Shown in pieces: positions 17,948 to 26,269 of a DNA stretch of 64,000 bases. Source of the stretch: Opitutaceae bacterium (GTDB lineage Bacteria; Verrucomicrobiota; Verrucomicrobiia; Opitutales; Opitutaceae); the NCBI GenBank assembly GCA_016795545.1, contig JAEUGX010000020.1, positions 1 through 64,000 of the forward strand, read 5' to 3'. The notes under the pieces are model-generated. The model was not told the origin of the DNA and did not search any database. It saw only the letters and a list, made by a program, of their open reading frames with translations. The position numbers were made by a program, and so were the translations under genes. Numbering within the stretch: the first letter of the stretch is position 1; every line of letters starts with the position of its first letter.

Positions 17948-18211
17948 TCAGTAGCGGCGCGGCCGGCGCGGTCCCGGCGGCGGCGCGTTCTGCTCGCGGA
18001 TGCGGTAGGTGATGCGCGCCTTGTCGAGATCGTACGGGCTCATCTCCATCTTCACCATGTCCCCGGCGGCGATCTTGATGAAGTGCTTCCGGAGCTTGCC
18101 GGAAATGTGCGCCAGCACGGTGTGGCCGTTCGTCAGCTGCACCCGAAACATCGTGCCCGGGAGCACGGTGGTGATTCTACCCTCCACTTCGATCGCTTTG
18201 CCGTCAGACAT
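17948..18211 (-). CDS. infA: Translation initiation factor IF-1 with a basic C-terminal tail
   Basis: 87 residues. The S1-like OB fold spans residues 5-72 and matches IF-1 closely: [40 protein letters not shown] and the [12 protein letters not shown] end. IF-1 binds the A site of the 30S subunit during initiation. Most IF-1 proteins stop at about 72 residues; this one adds about 15 rich in proline and arginine ([11 protein letters not shown]). A longer upstream start is not available. A plausible promoter is listed separately. Confidence 0.95.
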   Translation of the reverse strand: MSDGKAIEVEGRITTVLPGTMFRVQLTNGHTVLAHISGKLRKHFIKIAAGDMVKMEMSPYDLDKARITYRIREQNAPPPGPRRPRRY

Positions 18212-18273
18212 GGGTGAGGGGGAGGGGGTGGCTGCTGGGTTGGGTCATGCGGAAAATCGGCGCGGAAAAACCG

Positions 18274-18304
18274 TTGTAACTGCGGTTCAGCCCGCGTAAG
18301 TCAA
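18274..18304 (-). promoter_or_regulatory. Putative infA promoter
   Basis: On the minus strand TTGACT (18299-18304) and TTACAA (18274-18279) have a 19-base spacer and lie about 65-95 bases upstream of infA. The match to the sigma-70 pattern is good for -35 and moderate for -10. Confidence 0.4.
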
Positions 18305-18383
18305 GGCTTTACCCGTTTACACCCCGTCCGCGGACCCGGGGTGCGGCCGGTCCGGCCGAGCGGATTTTCTCCCGCCGACCCAG

Positions 18384-18908
18384 ATGAACACCGACCTCCG
18401 TCCCTCGCAGCCCTGCCCGTTCGAGAAGGTTTTTCCGTCGCAGCTCGACCGGAACGACGAGTTTTACATGTGGCTGGCCTACAACCAGGCCATCGACGCC
18501 TGGAAGCAGGACGAGGTGCCGATCGGGGCGGTCATCGCGCTGGGCGGCGAGGTCATCGCCTCGGCCCACAACCAGCGCGACAGCACGCGCGACCCGACGG
18601 CCCATGCCGAAATCCTGGCCCTCACCCAGGCCGCGCGGGCCATCGGCGACTGGCGGCTGAACGAGGCGACCCTCTACGTGACCAAGGAGCCGTGCCCCAT
18701 GTGCTCCGGCGCCACCCTCATGTCGCGATTGAAGCGGGTCGTCTACGCCGTGGCCGATCCCAAGATGGGCTGCCTGGGCGGCGCCCTCGACCTCAACGCC
18801 CTCCCGCACTCGAACCACCGGCTGCAGCTCACCGCGGGAGTGCTCGAAAAACCCTGCCTCGACCTGGTGCAGGCGTATTTCCGCATGAAGCGCCGCGAGG
18901 ATTCCTGA
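18384..18908 (+). CDS. tadA: tRNA-specific adenosine deaminase TadA-like
   Basis: 174 residues. The zinc site is present as HAE (in [10 protein letters not shown]) and PCPMC, and the fold is that of the CMP/dCMP deaminase superfamily. [16 protein letters not shown] and [14 protein letters not shown] match TadA well. TadA converts A34 to inosine in the anticodon of tRNA-Arg(ACG). A 30-residue N-terminal extension precedes the domain. The C-terminal ends in YFRMKRRED, similar to the usual FF..RR tail. A guanine-type nucleoside deaminase is a less likely alternative. Confidence 0.87.
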   Translation: MNTDLRPSQPCPFEKVFPSQLDRNDEFYMWLAYNQAIDAWKQDEVPIGAVIALGGEVIASAHNQRDSTRDPTAHAEILALTQAARAIGDWRLNEATLYVTKEPCPMCSGATLMSRLKRVVYAVADPKMGCLGGALDLNALPHSNHRLQLTAGVLEKPCLDLVQAYFRMKRREDS

Positions 18909-18988
18909 CACGGCCGTGCCGCAGCCGGCAGTTGACGCCACCCCCAAGCCGTGCAAGTTGCTGGCATCCGTTTCAACCCACGAACAAC

Positions 18989-19621
18989 ATGGCATACGAA
19001 CTACCCAAACTGGCTTACGCGTACAACGCGCTCGAACCCCACATTGATGCGCGGACGATGGAAATCCATCACACCAAACATCACCAGGCTTACATCACCA
19101 ACGCCAACAATGCGCTGAAGGACCTGCCGGCCCTCGCCGCCCTCGACGTCAACACGCTGATCGCGGACCTCACGAAGGTCCCCGAGGCCATCCGGGGCGC
19201 GATCCGCAACAACGCCGGCGGCCACAGCAACCACGCCTTCTTCTGGACGGTGATCGGACCGGGCAAGGGCGGCGCCCCGAAGGGCAAGCTGGCCGCGGCC
19301 ATCGACGCGCAGCTCGGCGGCTTCGCCAAGTTCAAGGAGGACTTCGCCAAGGCCGGCGCCACGCGTTTCGGCTCCGGCTGGGCCTGGCTCGTGGTCGGCG
19401 CGGACAAGAAGCTGGCCGTCGGCTCGACCGCCAACCAGGACAGCCCGCTGATGGGCAAGGCCGTCGCCGGCCTCGAGGGCAAACCCGTCATCGGGCTCGA
19501 TGTCTGGGAGCACGCCTACTACCTCCACTACCAGAACCGGCGTCCCGACTACATCAACGCGTTCTGGAACGTCGTCGACTGGGACGCCGCCGAGGCGAAC
19601 TACGTCGCCGCGACGAAGTAA
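18989..19621 (+). CDS. Superoxide dismutase (Fe/Mn family)
   Basis: 210 residues from ATG 18989. The metal ligands are all visible: His in [13 protein letters not shown], His in [13 protein letters not shown], Asp in [14 protein letters not shown] and His in the same segment. The enzyme converts superoxide to oxygen and peroxide in the cytoplasm. Metal preference (Fe, Mn or both) cannot be settled by eye, although GGHSNH..F is common in Mn-type enzymes. It follows tadA by 80 bases and ends with a strong intrinsic terminator. Confidence 0.95.
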   Translation: MAYELPKLAYAYNALEPHIDARTMEIHHTKHHQAYITNANNALKDLPALAALDVNTLIADLTKVPEAIRGAIRNNAGGHSNHAFFWTVIGPGKGGAPKGKLAAAIDAQLGGFAKFKEDFAKAGATRFGSGWAWLVVGADKKLAVGSTANQDSPLMGKAVAGLEGKPVIGLDVWEHAYYLHYQNRRPDYINAFWNVVDWDAAEANYVAATK

Positions 19622-19642
19622 CCGGGATCGTCCCCCGCCCCC

Positions 19643-19669
19643 AAGCCGCGCCGCCCGCGCGGCTTTTTT
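19643..19669 (+). terminator. Intrinsic terminator after superoxide dismutase
   Basis: Eight base pairs (19644-19651 with 19657-19664) close a five-base loop and lead straight into six T. It lies about 22 bases past the stop. Confidence 0.8.
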
Positions 19670-19698
19670 GTCGCCGCCCCGCCGGACCGGGACGCCCT

Positions 19699-21954
19699 TC
19701 ACTTCTCCTTCATCACGTACACCCCGTCCCAGTTCGCTCCGGGCGGGTGTTCCTTCATGTAGTGACAGCGCTTGGTCAGCACGAGCGAGGGATTGGTGTC
19801 GATCGCCATGGCCTTGCTCGGCTGGTTCGGCTCGAGCGCGGCGCTCTGCGCGAAGCACTGGAGGGCGCCGTCCCAGTCCTGCGCCAGGTAACGCTCGATG
19901 CCCTGGGCGTAGACGGCCAGGCATTCGCGCGTCTTGTCCGTCACGTTCTCCTTCAACCCCACGATCTCGAACACCGGCACCGGCTGCGTCCGGCCCTTGA
20001 CCACGATGCGGTCGAGGTATCGGAAGACCACGTGGTCGCCGCCGTGCTTCTCGCACTCGAGCCGGGTGGCCTCGGTGCACATCGTGTAGACGCCGAGCGA
20101 CTTCGCGCCCGACTCCATGCGCGCCGCCAGGTTCACGTTGTCGCCCATCATCGTGTAGCTGAAACGGGTCCGGCTGCCCATGTTGCCGATGATCGCGGAG
20201 CCGGTGTTGAGGCCCAGGCGCGCCCGCAGCACGTGGACCACCGGCGGCCATTTGCCGGCCTCGCTCCGCCACTTCTGGCGCAGCTCCTCGATGCGCAGCT
20301 GCACGCGCTGCGTCGCCACGCAGGCCCGGTAGGCGTGGTCGGGCACGGGCAGCGGGGCGCCGAAAATCGCCACCACCGCGTCGCCGATGTACTTGTCGAG
20401 CGTGCCCTTCTCGGCCTGCACGATGTCCGTGCAGGCGGTCAGGTACTCGTTCATCAACTCGACCAGCTGCGCCGGCGGCATCAGCTCCGAGAAGGTCGAG
20501 AACGACTGGATGTCCGAAAAGTAGGCCGTGATGACGTCCTCGTGGCCGCCGAGCTGCGGGTCGGTCTCGGAGTTGACCATCTGGTTGACCAGCTCCGGCG
20601 CGAGGTAGGTGCCGAACATGTTCTTGATGCGTCCCTTTTGCTGCTCCTCGCGCAGCAGGCGCCAGATCGTGGCGATGAACCCGGTCGTGAACGCCGCCCC
20701 GAGGGGTGCGGCCATGGGCAGGACCAGGTTGGCCTGGGCGAACAGGAAAAGCGCCATGCCGACGAAGCCCGCCAGCACGATGAGCGCGAGCACCTTGGAC
20801 GCGAGGCTGCGCGCCCCGCCGGTGATGGTCAGGCCGGTGACGGCCGCGGTGAGCCCGAGCACGCAGGCCCACATCACCCAGTCCGGCGGGCGGCGCAGGT
20901 ATTTCTCGGCGACGATGGTCTTGATGAGATTGCCGTGCGCGCTGACCTTGGGCACCGGCTCCCGGTCGAAGGGCGTCGGCGCGAGGTCCTGCAGCAGCAC
21001 GTCGGTGGGCCCGATCAGGATGATGGCGTCCCGGAACCGCGTGAAATAATCCTCGGCCTCCTTGCGCTTGGCCTCGTCGTCCGACGCCAGCATCGCGCCC
21101 GCGACCAGCACGTCCGCCATGCTGGTCACCGGATTGTGCGGGCTGTGCCAGGCGGAGAACCAGTTCACCTCGAGCAGCTGCTGGTGGTGGAGGGGGATCC
21201 GGCGCACCACCGTGCCGTCCGGCTTGAACAACTCGAGCTCGTCGCCGGCGCGGCGCATCGATCCCGGCGGCAGGCCGAGCTCGATGCACGTCAGCTGCGC
21301 GGCCAAATGCCAGTAGACCGGCCCGTTGGTTTCAGCGAACATCGCCGCCCAGCGCGGGGTCGCGTCACCGCCAATCTCGTAGTCGAAATCGATCAGGCCG
21401 ATCGCCGGCGTGAATGTCGGGCTGATGATCGGGTGCGCCGGCAGCTCCGGCACGTCGTTCTTCTCGCGGTTCGTGAACCCGAGCCGCAGCAGCGGAAACT
21501 GGCGGGTGCCGCGGACCGTGACCCCCTCCTCCGCCACGGTGTACTGCGCCGCGAGCACGGTCTGCCGATGCTTGCGCGCCAGCAGGCCCAGCGCGCGGTT
21601 GCCCTCGAAAGCCTTCTGCGGATTCACCAGCTCCGACTGGCCGAGGGTCGAGAACACAAAATCGTATCCCACCGCCTTGGCGCCTCCCTTCTCATACAGC
21701 AGCGTGGCCGTCTCGGCGAACCGCGCCCGGTTCCACGGCCGTTCCCCGATGCTGCGGATCGCGTCGGTGTCGACGTTGACGTAGTGGATCTTGACGGGCG
21801 CCGCCAGTTCCCCGCGGGTGCGGAACCGCAGGTCGAGCAGCATGTTTTCCACCGTCTGGAGCTTGCCCTCCTGGGCCAGCCAGGCCCACAGCAGGGGGAC
21901 GGGCAGCAGCGCCACGAACTTCCAGTCAAACTTCTTCTTTTTCGGCTGCGCCAC
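19699..21954 (-). CDS. CHASE2-domain class III adenylate/guanylate cyclase
   Basis: 751 residues. An N-terminal transmembrane helix (12-28) leads into a CHASE2 sensor in the periplasm (to about 330). Three more membrane helices follow at about 345-425. The cyclase domain carries both metal aspartates (YFSDIQSF, YIGDAVVAIFG), a lysine next to the second (LDKYIGD), and the transition-state pair in DNVNLAARMES. A C-terminal tail has a TPR-like segment. It should make cAMP (less probably cGMP) in response to an extracytoplasmic cue. The FecR gene lies just upstream on the same strand, a combination seen in other bacteria. Confidence 0.92.
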   Translation of the reverse strand: MAQPKKKKFDWKFVALLPVPLLWAWLAQEGKLQTVENMLLDLRFRTRGELAAPVKIHYVNVDTDAIRSIGERPWNRARFAETATLLYEKGGAKAVGYDFVFSTLGQSELVNPQKAFEGNRALGLLARKHRQTVLAAQYTVAEEGVTVRGTRQFPLLRLGFTNREKNDVPELPAHPIISPTFTPAIGLIDFDYEIGGDATPRWAAMFAETNGPVYWHLAAQLTCIELGLPPGSMRRAGDELELFKPDGTVVRRIPLHHQQLLEVNWFSAWHSPHNPVTSMADVLVAGAMLASDDEAKRKEAEDYFTRFRDAIILIGPTDVLLQDLAPTPFDREPVPKVSAHGNLIKTIVAEKYLRRPPDWVMWACVLGLTAAVTGLTITGGARSLASKVLALIVLAGFVGMALFLFAQANLVLPMAAPLGAAFTTGFIATIWRLLREEQQKGRIKNMFGTYLAPELVNQMVNSETDPQLGGHEDVITAYFSDIQSFSTFSELMPPAQLVELMNEYLTACTDIVQAEKGTLDKYIGDAVVAIFGAPLPVPDHAYRACVATQRVQLRIEELRQKWRSEAGKWPPVVHVLRARLGLNTGSAIIGNMGSRTRFSYTMMGDNVNLAARMESGAKSLGVYTMCTEATRLECEKHGGDHVVFRYLDRIVVKGRTQPVPVFEIVGLKENVTDKTRECLAVYAQGIERYLAQDWDGALQCFAQSAALEPNQPSKAMAIDTNPSLVLTKRCHYMKEHPPGANWDGVYVMKEK

Positions 21955-22085
21955 GGCCCCGCAGAGTAGCGGCGACGCTTTTGAATGAAAGCAGATTCAA
22001 GGCGAGGCGGGCGCGGCGTGGCCCGCCGCCACGCAACGCGGAGGAACGCCGCATCCGGACAGCCGCTGCTCCCTCCCGGGCGCAC

Positions 22086-22119
22086 CAACAAAACGCCCGA
22101 CACCAGGAGGAGTCGGGCG
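22086..22119 (-). terminator. Intrinsic terminator after the FecR gene
   Basis: On the minus strand an eight-pair stem (22112-22119 with 22094-22101) with a ten-base loop is followed by TTTTGTT. It lies about 18 bases past the FecR stop and should separate it from the cyclase gene. Confidence 0.65.
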
Positions 22120-22136
22120 GATCGCAAAGGGGGGCT

Positions 22137-22961
22137 TTATTTGCCCGTCGTCGGCGTCAGGTCCGGATCGGGGGGAGGAGGAGGCGGCGGCGGCGGCGCC
22201 GGGGGCGGACTGGTCGTAGGCGGCGTGAACGTCGTCTGCTGCAGGGACTCGACGATCACCGTAGTCGCGACCTGGATGGCGGCTTTGACCTCCGGGGAAA
22301 TATCGCGCGTGATGACCACCGGTTCCGCCACGGGCGCGCCCGGCGTGTCCGGAACGTCGATCTCCACCACGACCTCCTTGCCCTCCGCCACCGGGATGTC
22401 CTGGCTCGTCACGCCCTCCATGACCACCAGGCCCTCGGCCGTCGAGATCGTGAAGAACGCCTTCCCGTCCGAAGCCGGCCGGAAGACGATGCGGTAGATG
22501 GTGCCGCGAATGCCGGCCGCGCCGACCGGCGTCTTGATCGAGTAGCTCGAGGCCGTGTTCAGCTTCTTCACGTCGCCGACCATCTCGCCGTAGGAAAGAT
22601 TCAGGGCCGTCTTCGACTTCGTCGGCTCGTTCTTGGCGCTCGCGGGATTGTAGTCGGCCTCCAGCGGATCGATCAGGAACTCCTCCACCTTCAGGCTGGA
22701 TTCCGCGCCGAGTTTAACGGAGGACCCGTTTTCGAACACCAGGACCACGCTGGCGCCCGCGCCGGTCGTCACGGAATCACTCTGCGTCAGCTCCGCGCCA
22801 TCCTGCAGCTTCACCCGCGAGCCATCCGCGGACACCTTGTAGACATCGTTCTCGACCTTCGCCGCCTTGATGCGGCCGAGCTGGGTCTGCGCCCAGGAAT
22901 TTAATGACAAAGCAATTGCAACAAAAGCGCAGAACAGGAGGCGAAGGGCAGAAATTTTCAT
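22137..22961 (-). CDS. Secreted FecR-domain protein with polyproline tail
   Basis: 274 residues with a signal peptide (cleavage near NSWAQ). The FecR domain covers about residues 40-180: VTTGAGASVVLVFENGSSVKL, then SYSIKTPVGAAGIRGTIYRI, which is the usual TPVGAAGIRGT pattern of secreted FecR proteins. The last 30 residues contain a run of prolines (PPPAPPPPPPPPP). This FecR type is not an anti-sigma factor but an extracytoplasmic domain often found next to CHASE2 cyclases. It may give the signal sensed by the neighbouring cyclase; this is an inference. Confidence 0.9.
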   Translation of the reverse strand: MKISALRLLFCAFVAIALSLNSWAQTQLGRIKAAKVENDVYKVSADGSRVKLQDGAELTQSDSVTTGAGASVVLVFENGSSVKLGAESSLKVEEFLIDPLEADYNPASAKNEPTKSKTALNLSYGEMVGDVKKLNTASSYSIKTPVGAAGIRGTIYRIVFRPASDGKAFFTISTAEGLVVMEGVTSQDIPVAEGKEVVVEIDVPDTPGAPVAEPVVITRDISPEVKAAIQVATTVIVESLQQTTFTPPTTSPPPAPPPPPPPPPDPDLTPTTGK

Positions 22962-22981
22962 GGTTCTCCGTCGAATGACAG

Positions 22982-24886
22982 TTAGTGCCGGTTCACTAAT
23001 TGCTTGCGCAAAGCCTCTCCCGCTGGGTTGGAGGGGTCAAGAGCTAAACAGGTTTCCACGGCCCGCCGCGCCTCGTCCCGGCGCTGCGGAAAGGACTGGA
23101 GGTGGTAGGCGTAATAATACCACCACGACGAGGAATGGGGCGCCAGTTGCAGCGCCCGCTCGAAGCAGGGTTCGCCCTCGGCGAGCCGGCCCTGCATGTC
23201 GAGCGCCACGCCCAGCCGGATCCAGGCTTCCGCCAGCCAAGGGCACAGCGCGAGCGCCCGCCGGGCCGCCTGTTCGGAATCGCGCCCGGCCCGCGCGAGG
23301 TCGCCGCGCTCCAGGTGCCAGGCTTGCGCGAGGGCGAACGCGAGGTCGGCCCACGCGCGGCCGTTGGCCGGGTCGAGGGCCAGCGCCTCCCGCAGGTCGG
23401 CGATCGCCGGCGGCACGGTTTTCGCCAGCGTGTCCTGCCCGAGCGCCTGCCGGTCGAGCGCCCGCCGGGCCTCGAACCGCAGGCTCTCGGCGCGATAGCT
23501 CGGCCCGGACCAGAGGGGCAGGCCCAGCCCCAGGCCCACGGCCAGCACGCCCCAGGTCCGCGCCGCGGCCGGCCGCACGTCCCGGCGCAACGCGGGCTCG
23601 TCGCGCAGCAGCAGGGCCATCGCCACCGCCGCCGCGAAGGCCAGCGCCGGGATCTTGGTGTGAAAGTCCACGGCGAGGTGCAGCGCCCAGGCCAGGAGGC
23701 CGACCAGCAGCCCGAGCTTCCAGCGGGCGAGCGCGAAGGGATCATCGCCGCCCGCCTTCTCGCGGCGGGCCCGCCGCACTGCCCGCCAGCCCAGCAGGAA
23801 CATCCCGGCGCCCGCCCCGCCCCAGAGGACGAAGCCCGCCACGCCGTAGTCGCTGAGCGTGTTGAGGTAGTCGTTGTGGGTCCACACCGGCACATGCCGG
23901 AATCCGCGCGGCCGGTACTGGTCGAACCGCACGTTGTAGGAGGCGCTGCCGCTGCCGAGCCAGGGATGCTCCTGCCAGATGCGGACGCCCACCTTCCAGA
24001 TCACCGGGCGGCTGGCTTCGAACTGGCCGTCGAGGAAAGGCTGGATGCGGTTGCGCGCGTGGTCGCTGCACTGGTACAGCACCGCCAACCCGGCCGCGGC
24101 CGCGGCCAGGATGGCCGCCGCCCCCGCCAGCCCCTTCCACCACGCCCGCGCCGCGAGCACGGGCCAGAGCGCGAGCGCGAGGCCCAGCCCGATCCAGCCG
24201 CCGCGGCTGCCGGTGAGCACGACCGCAAAGAGGAAGACCGCCGCCAGCCAGGCGCAGGCCAGCTTGGCGACCAGCCCGGTCGCCCGGGAGAACAGCAGGG
24301 CCAGGCACGCCGGGATCATCAGCTCGTAGAGCCCCGCGAGCGAGTTGGGCACCCCGAACATCCCGCTCGAACGCCCGAAGAATTGGGTCGCCTGTTGCCG
24401 CCCGAGCATCAGCCACTCCGGATCGACGAAACGCTGGTACGCCGCCATGCCCGCCCCCGCGAGCCCCAGCGCGATGAAAGTCAGGACGAACACCCACAGA
24501 TGCCGGCGCTCCCGGCCGAAGTGCAGCGCCAGCACGAAGACCAGCCACATCTCCAGCCAGAGCCACCACTCGCGCCACGCCAGCCAGCGAGCCGGCGCCA
24601 GCCAGAGCACGCTGGCGAGAGCGTAGCACAGGAACGGAAGGGGGAGCAGCGCCGCCAGGTTGCCGGCCGGCCCGCCGCGGCCGCGTCCGGCCAGCCAGAG
24701 CACGCCGCCGAGCGCCGTCAGCCCGCCGAGCGCCCAGGCGATCGGCTGCCGCGTCTGCGGCAGCGCCCCGCCCAGCCCCAGCGTCGTGCCGGCCAGCGTG
24801 CCGGCCAGCCCGAGTACCAGCACCCACTCCCCCAGCGCGTGCCACCGCGGCGGCGCCGGATTCGGGGAATGGGGCTGCGGCATCAT
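22982..24886 (-). CDS. O-antigen ligase-family membrane protein with C-terminal TPR region
   Basis: 634 residues. At least ten hydrophobic helices fill residues 15-450, including a long periplasmic loop with SRGGWIGLGLALAL and WTHNDYLNTLSDYGVAGF. Those two segments are the Wzy_C/WaaL signature (the H in HNDYL is catalytic in WaaL-like enzymes). After residue 480 come TPR-like repeats (AIADLREALALDPANGRAW, CFERALQLAPHSSSWW). The fusion is common in bacteria outside Enterobacteria. It could ligate or polymerise surface glycans, or modify proteins. It ends 20 bases before the FecR gene on the same strand. Confidence 0.85.
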   Translation of the reverse strand: MMPQPHSPNPAPPRWHALGEWVLVLGLAGTLAGTTLGLGGALPQTRQPIAWALGGLTALGGVLWLAGRGRGGPAGNLAALLPLPFLCYALASVLWLAPARWLAWREWWLWLEMWLVFVLALHFGRERRHLWVFVLTFIALGLAGAGMAAYQRFVDPEWLMLGRQQATQFFGRSSGMFGVPNSLAGLYELMIPACLALLFSRATGLVAKLACAWLAAVFLFAVVLTGSRGGWIGLGLALALWPVLAARAWWKGLAGAAAILAAAAAGLAVLYQCSDHARNRIQPFLDGQFEASRPVIWKVGVRIWQEHPWLGSGSASYNVRFDQYRPRGFRHVPVWTHNDYLNTLSDYGVAGFVLWGGAGAGMFLLGWRAVRRARREKAGGDDPFALARWKLGLLVGLLAWALHLAVDFHTKIPALAFAAAVAMALLLRDEPALRRDVRPAAARTWGVLAVGLGLGLPLWSGPSYRAESLRFEARRALDRQALGQDTLAKTVPPAIADLREALALDPANGRAWADLAFALAQAWHLERGDLARAGRDSEQAARRALALCPWLAEAWIRLGVALDMQGRLAEGEPCFERALQLAPHSSSWWYYYAYHLQSFPQRRDEARRAVETCLALDPSNPAGEALRKQLVNRH

Positions 24887-24940
24887 CCGCGAGCATGCAA
24901 GGGCAGCACCCCGCCGCGATCAAGGCCGGAGCGCCGGCGC

Positions 24941-24973
24941 AAAAAAAGCCGCCCGGCGGTAAGGCCGGGCGGC
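24941..24973 (-). terminator. Intrinsic terminator of glutamine synthetase gene
   Basis: A perfect ten-pair stem (24948-24957 with 24964-24973) with a six-base loop is followed on the minus strand by seven T. It lies about 37 bases past the glnII stop. Confidence 0.85.
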
Positions 24974-25009
24974 GATCGTTTGCTCGGTTGGGTCGAAGCG
25001 CGCGGCGGC

Positions 25010-26044
25010 TTACTTCGTGGACACGGACTGGATCGTCTTGATGATCCGGCCCGCGACCAGGTACGGGTCGGCGGCGGAGTTCGGCCGGCGATCCTCGAGG
25101 TAACCCCGGTAGCCGTTGTTGATGAAGCTGTGCGGAATGCGGATCGAGGCGCCGCGGTCGGCGACGCCGTAGTTGAACTTGTCGATCGACTGCGTCTCGT
25201 GCAGCCCGGTGAGGCGGAGGTGGTTCTCCGGGCCGTACACGGCGATGTGCTCGTCGCGGTACTGGTTGAACGCGGCCATAAGCTTCTCGAAGTACTCCTT
25301 GCCGCCAACCTCGCGCAGGTGCTTGGTCGAGAAGTTGGAGTGCATGCCGGAGCCGTTCCAGTCGAGCGGGGCGTTGAAGGGCCCGAGAACGGGCTTGCAG
25401 CGCCACTCGATGTCGATGCCGTACTTCTCACAGAGGCGGGTCATGATGTAGCGGGCGACCCAGAGCTGGTCCGCGGCGTTTTTGGAGCCCTTGCCGAAGA
25501 TCTGGAACTCCCACTGGCCCTTCGCCACCTCGGCGTTGATGCCCTCGAGGTTGATGCCGGCGTCGAGGCAGATGTCGATGTGCTGCTCGACGATCTCCCG
25601 CGCCACGGAGCCGACATTCTTGTAGCCGACGCCGGTGTAGTACGGGCCCTGCGGGGCCGGGAAGCCGCCCGGAGGGAAGCCGAGGGGAGCGCCGTCCTTG
25701 TAGAAGAAATACTCCTGCTCAAAGCCGAACCAGGTGTCCGGGTCGTCCGGAATCGTCGCCCGCGAATTCGAAACGTGCGGGGTCTTGGCGTCCGGCATCA
25801 TCACCTCGCACATCACGAGCACCCCGTGCTTGCGCGTCGAATCCGGGAAAACCGCCACCGGCTTCAGCACGCAGTCCGAGCTCTTGCCCTCGGCCTGCTG
25901 CGTCGAGCTGCCGTCGAAGCCCCAGTTGGGCAGTTCCTCGAGCTTCGGAAAGCCGGCGAATTCCTTGATCTGCGTCTTGCTGCGCAGGCTGGCGAGCGGC
26001 GTGTAGCCGTCGAGCCAGATGTATTCCAGTTTGTATTTGGCCAT
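25010..26044 (-). CDS. glnII: Glutamine synthetase, GSII (eukaryotic-like) type
   Basis: 344 residues, the size of GlnII/eukaryotic enzymes rather than the ~470 of GlnA. The opening EYIWLDGYTPLASLRSKT and ELPNWGFDGSSTQQAEGKSSD follow the GSII pattern (IWIDG...LP.WnfDGSST.QA.g..SD). The catalytic part shows WFGFEQEYFF, LDWNGSGMHSNFSTK, HLRLTGLHETQ and DRGASIRIP. The enzyme makes glutamine from glutamate, ammonia and ATP in the cytoplasm. The adenylylation loop tyrosine of GSI is absent, so control must differ. The gene stands alone with a strong terminator. Confidence 0.95.
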   Translation of the reverse strand: MAKYKLEYIWLDGYTPLASLRSKTQIKEFAGFPKLEELPNWGFDGSSTQQAEGKSSDCVLKPVAVFPDSTRKHGVLVMCEVMMPDAKTPHVSNSRATIPDDPDTWFGFEQEYFFYKDGAPLGFPPGGFPAPQGPYYTGVGYKNVGSVAREIVEQHIDICLDAGINLEGINAEVAKGQWEFQIFGKGSKNAADQLWVARYIMTRLCEKYGIDIEWRCKPVLGPFNAPLDWNGSGMHSNFSTKHLREVGGKEYFEKLMAAFNQYRDEHIAVYGPENHLRLTGLHETQSIDKFNYGVADRGASIRIPHSFINNGYRGYLEDRRPNSAADPYLVAGRIIKTIQSVSTK

Positions 26045-26269
26045 AATTGTCGGGTGTTTTTAGGGGGTGACGGGCCGCCCCGCGGCAACCGGAAGGTCGC
26101 CGGAAACGGCCCACTAAATCGAGATTCGAAGTCAGCACCTCACATGCCAGAAGCAACGAGAATTTGGCCGACTGACTCGGTTTTACACGCCGCCGCCCCG
26201 CCGGGCGGCGCGGACCGGAACACGGCACTTGCCACCCGGCGCGCAGGCTGAATCTTCGCCTCCTGCAGC

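Noticed and set aside
23102..26251. 1049-codon plus-strand open frame
   Set aside because: Antisense to the O-antigen ligase and glutamine synthetase genes; no domain.
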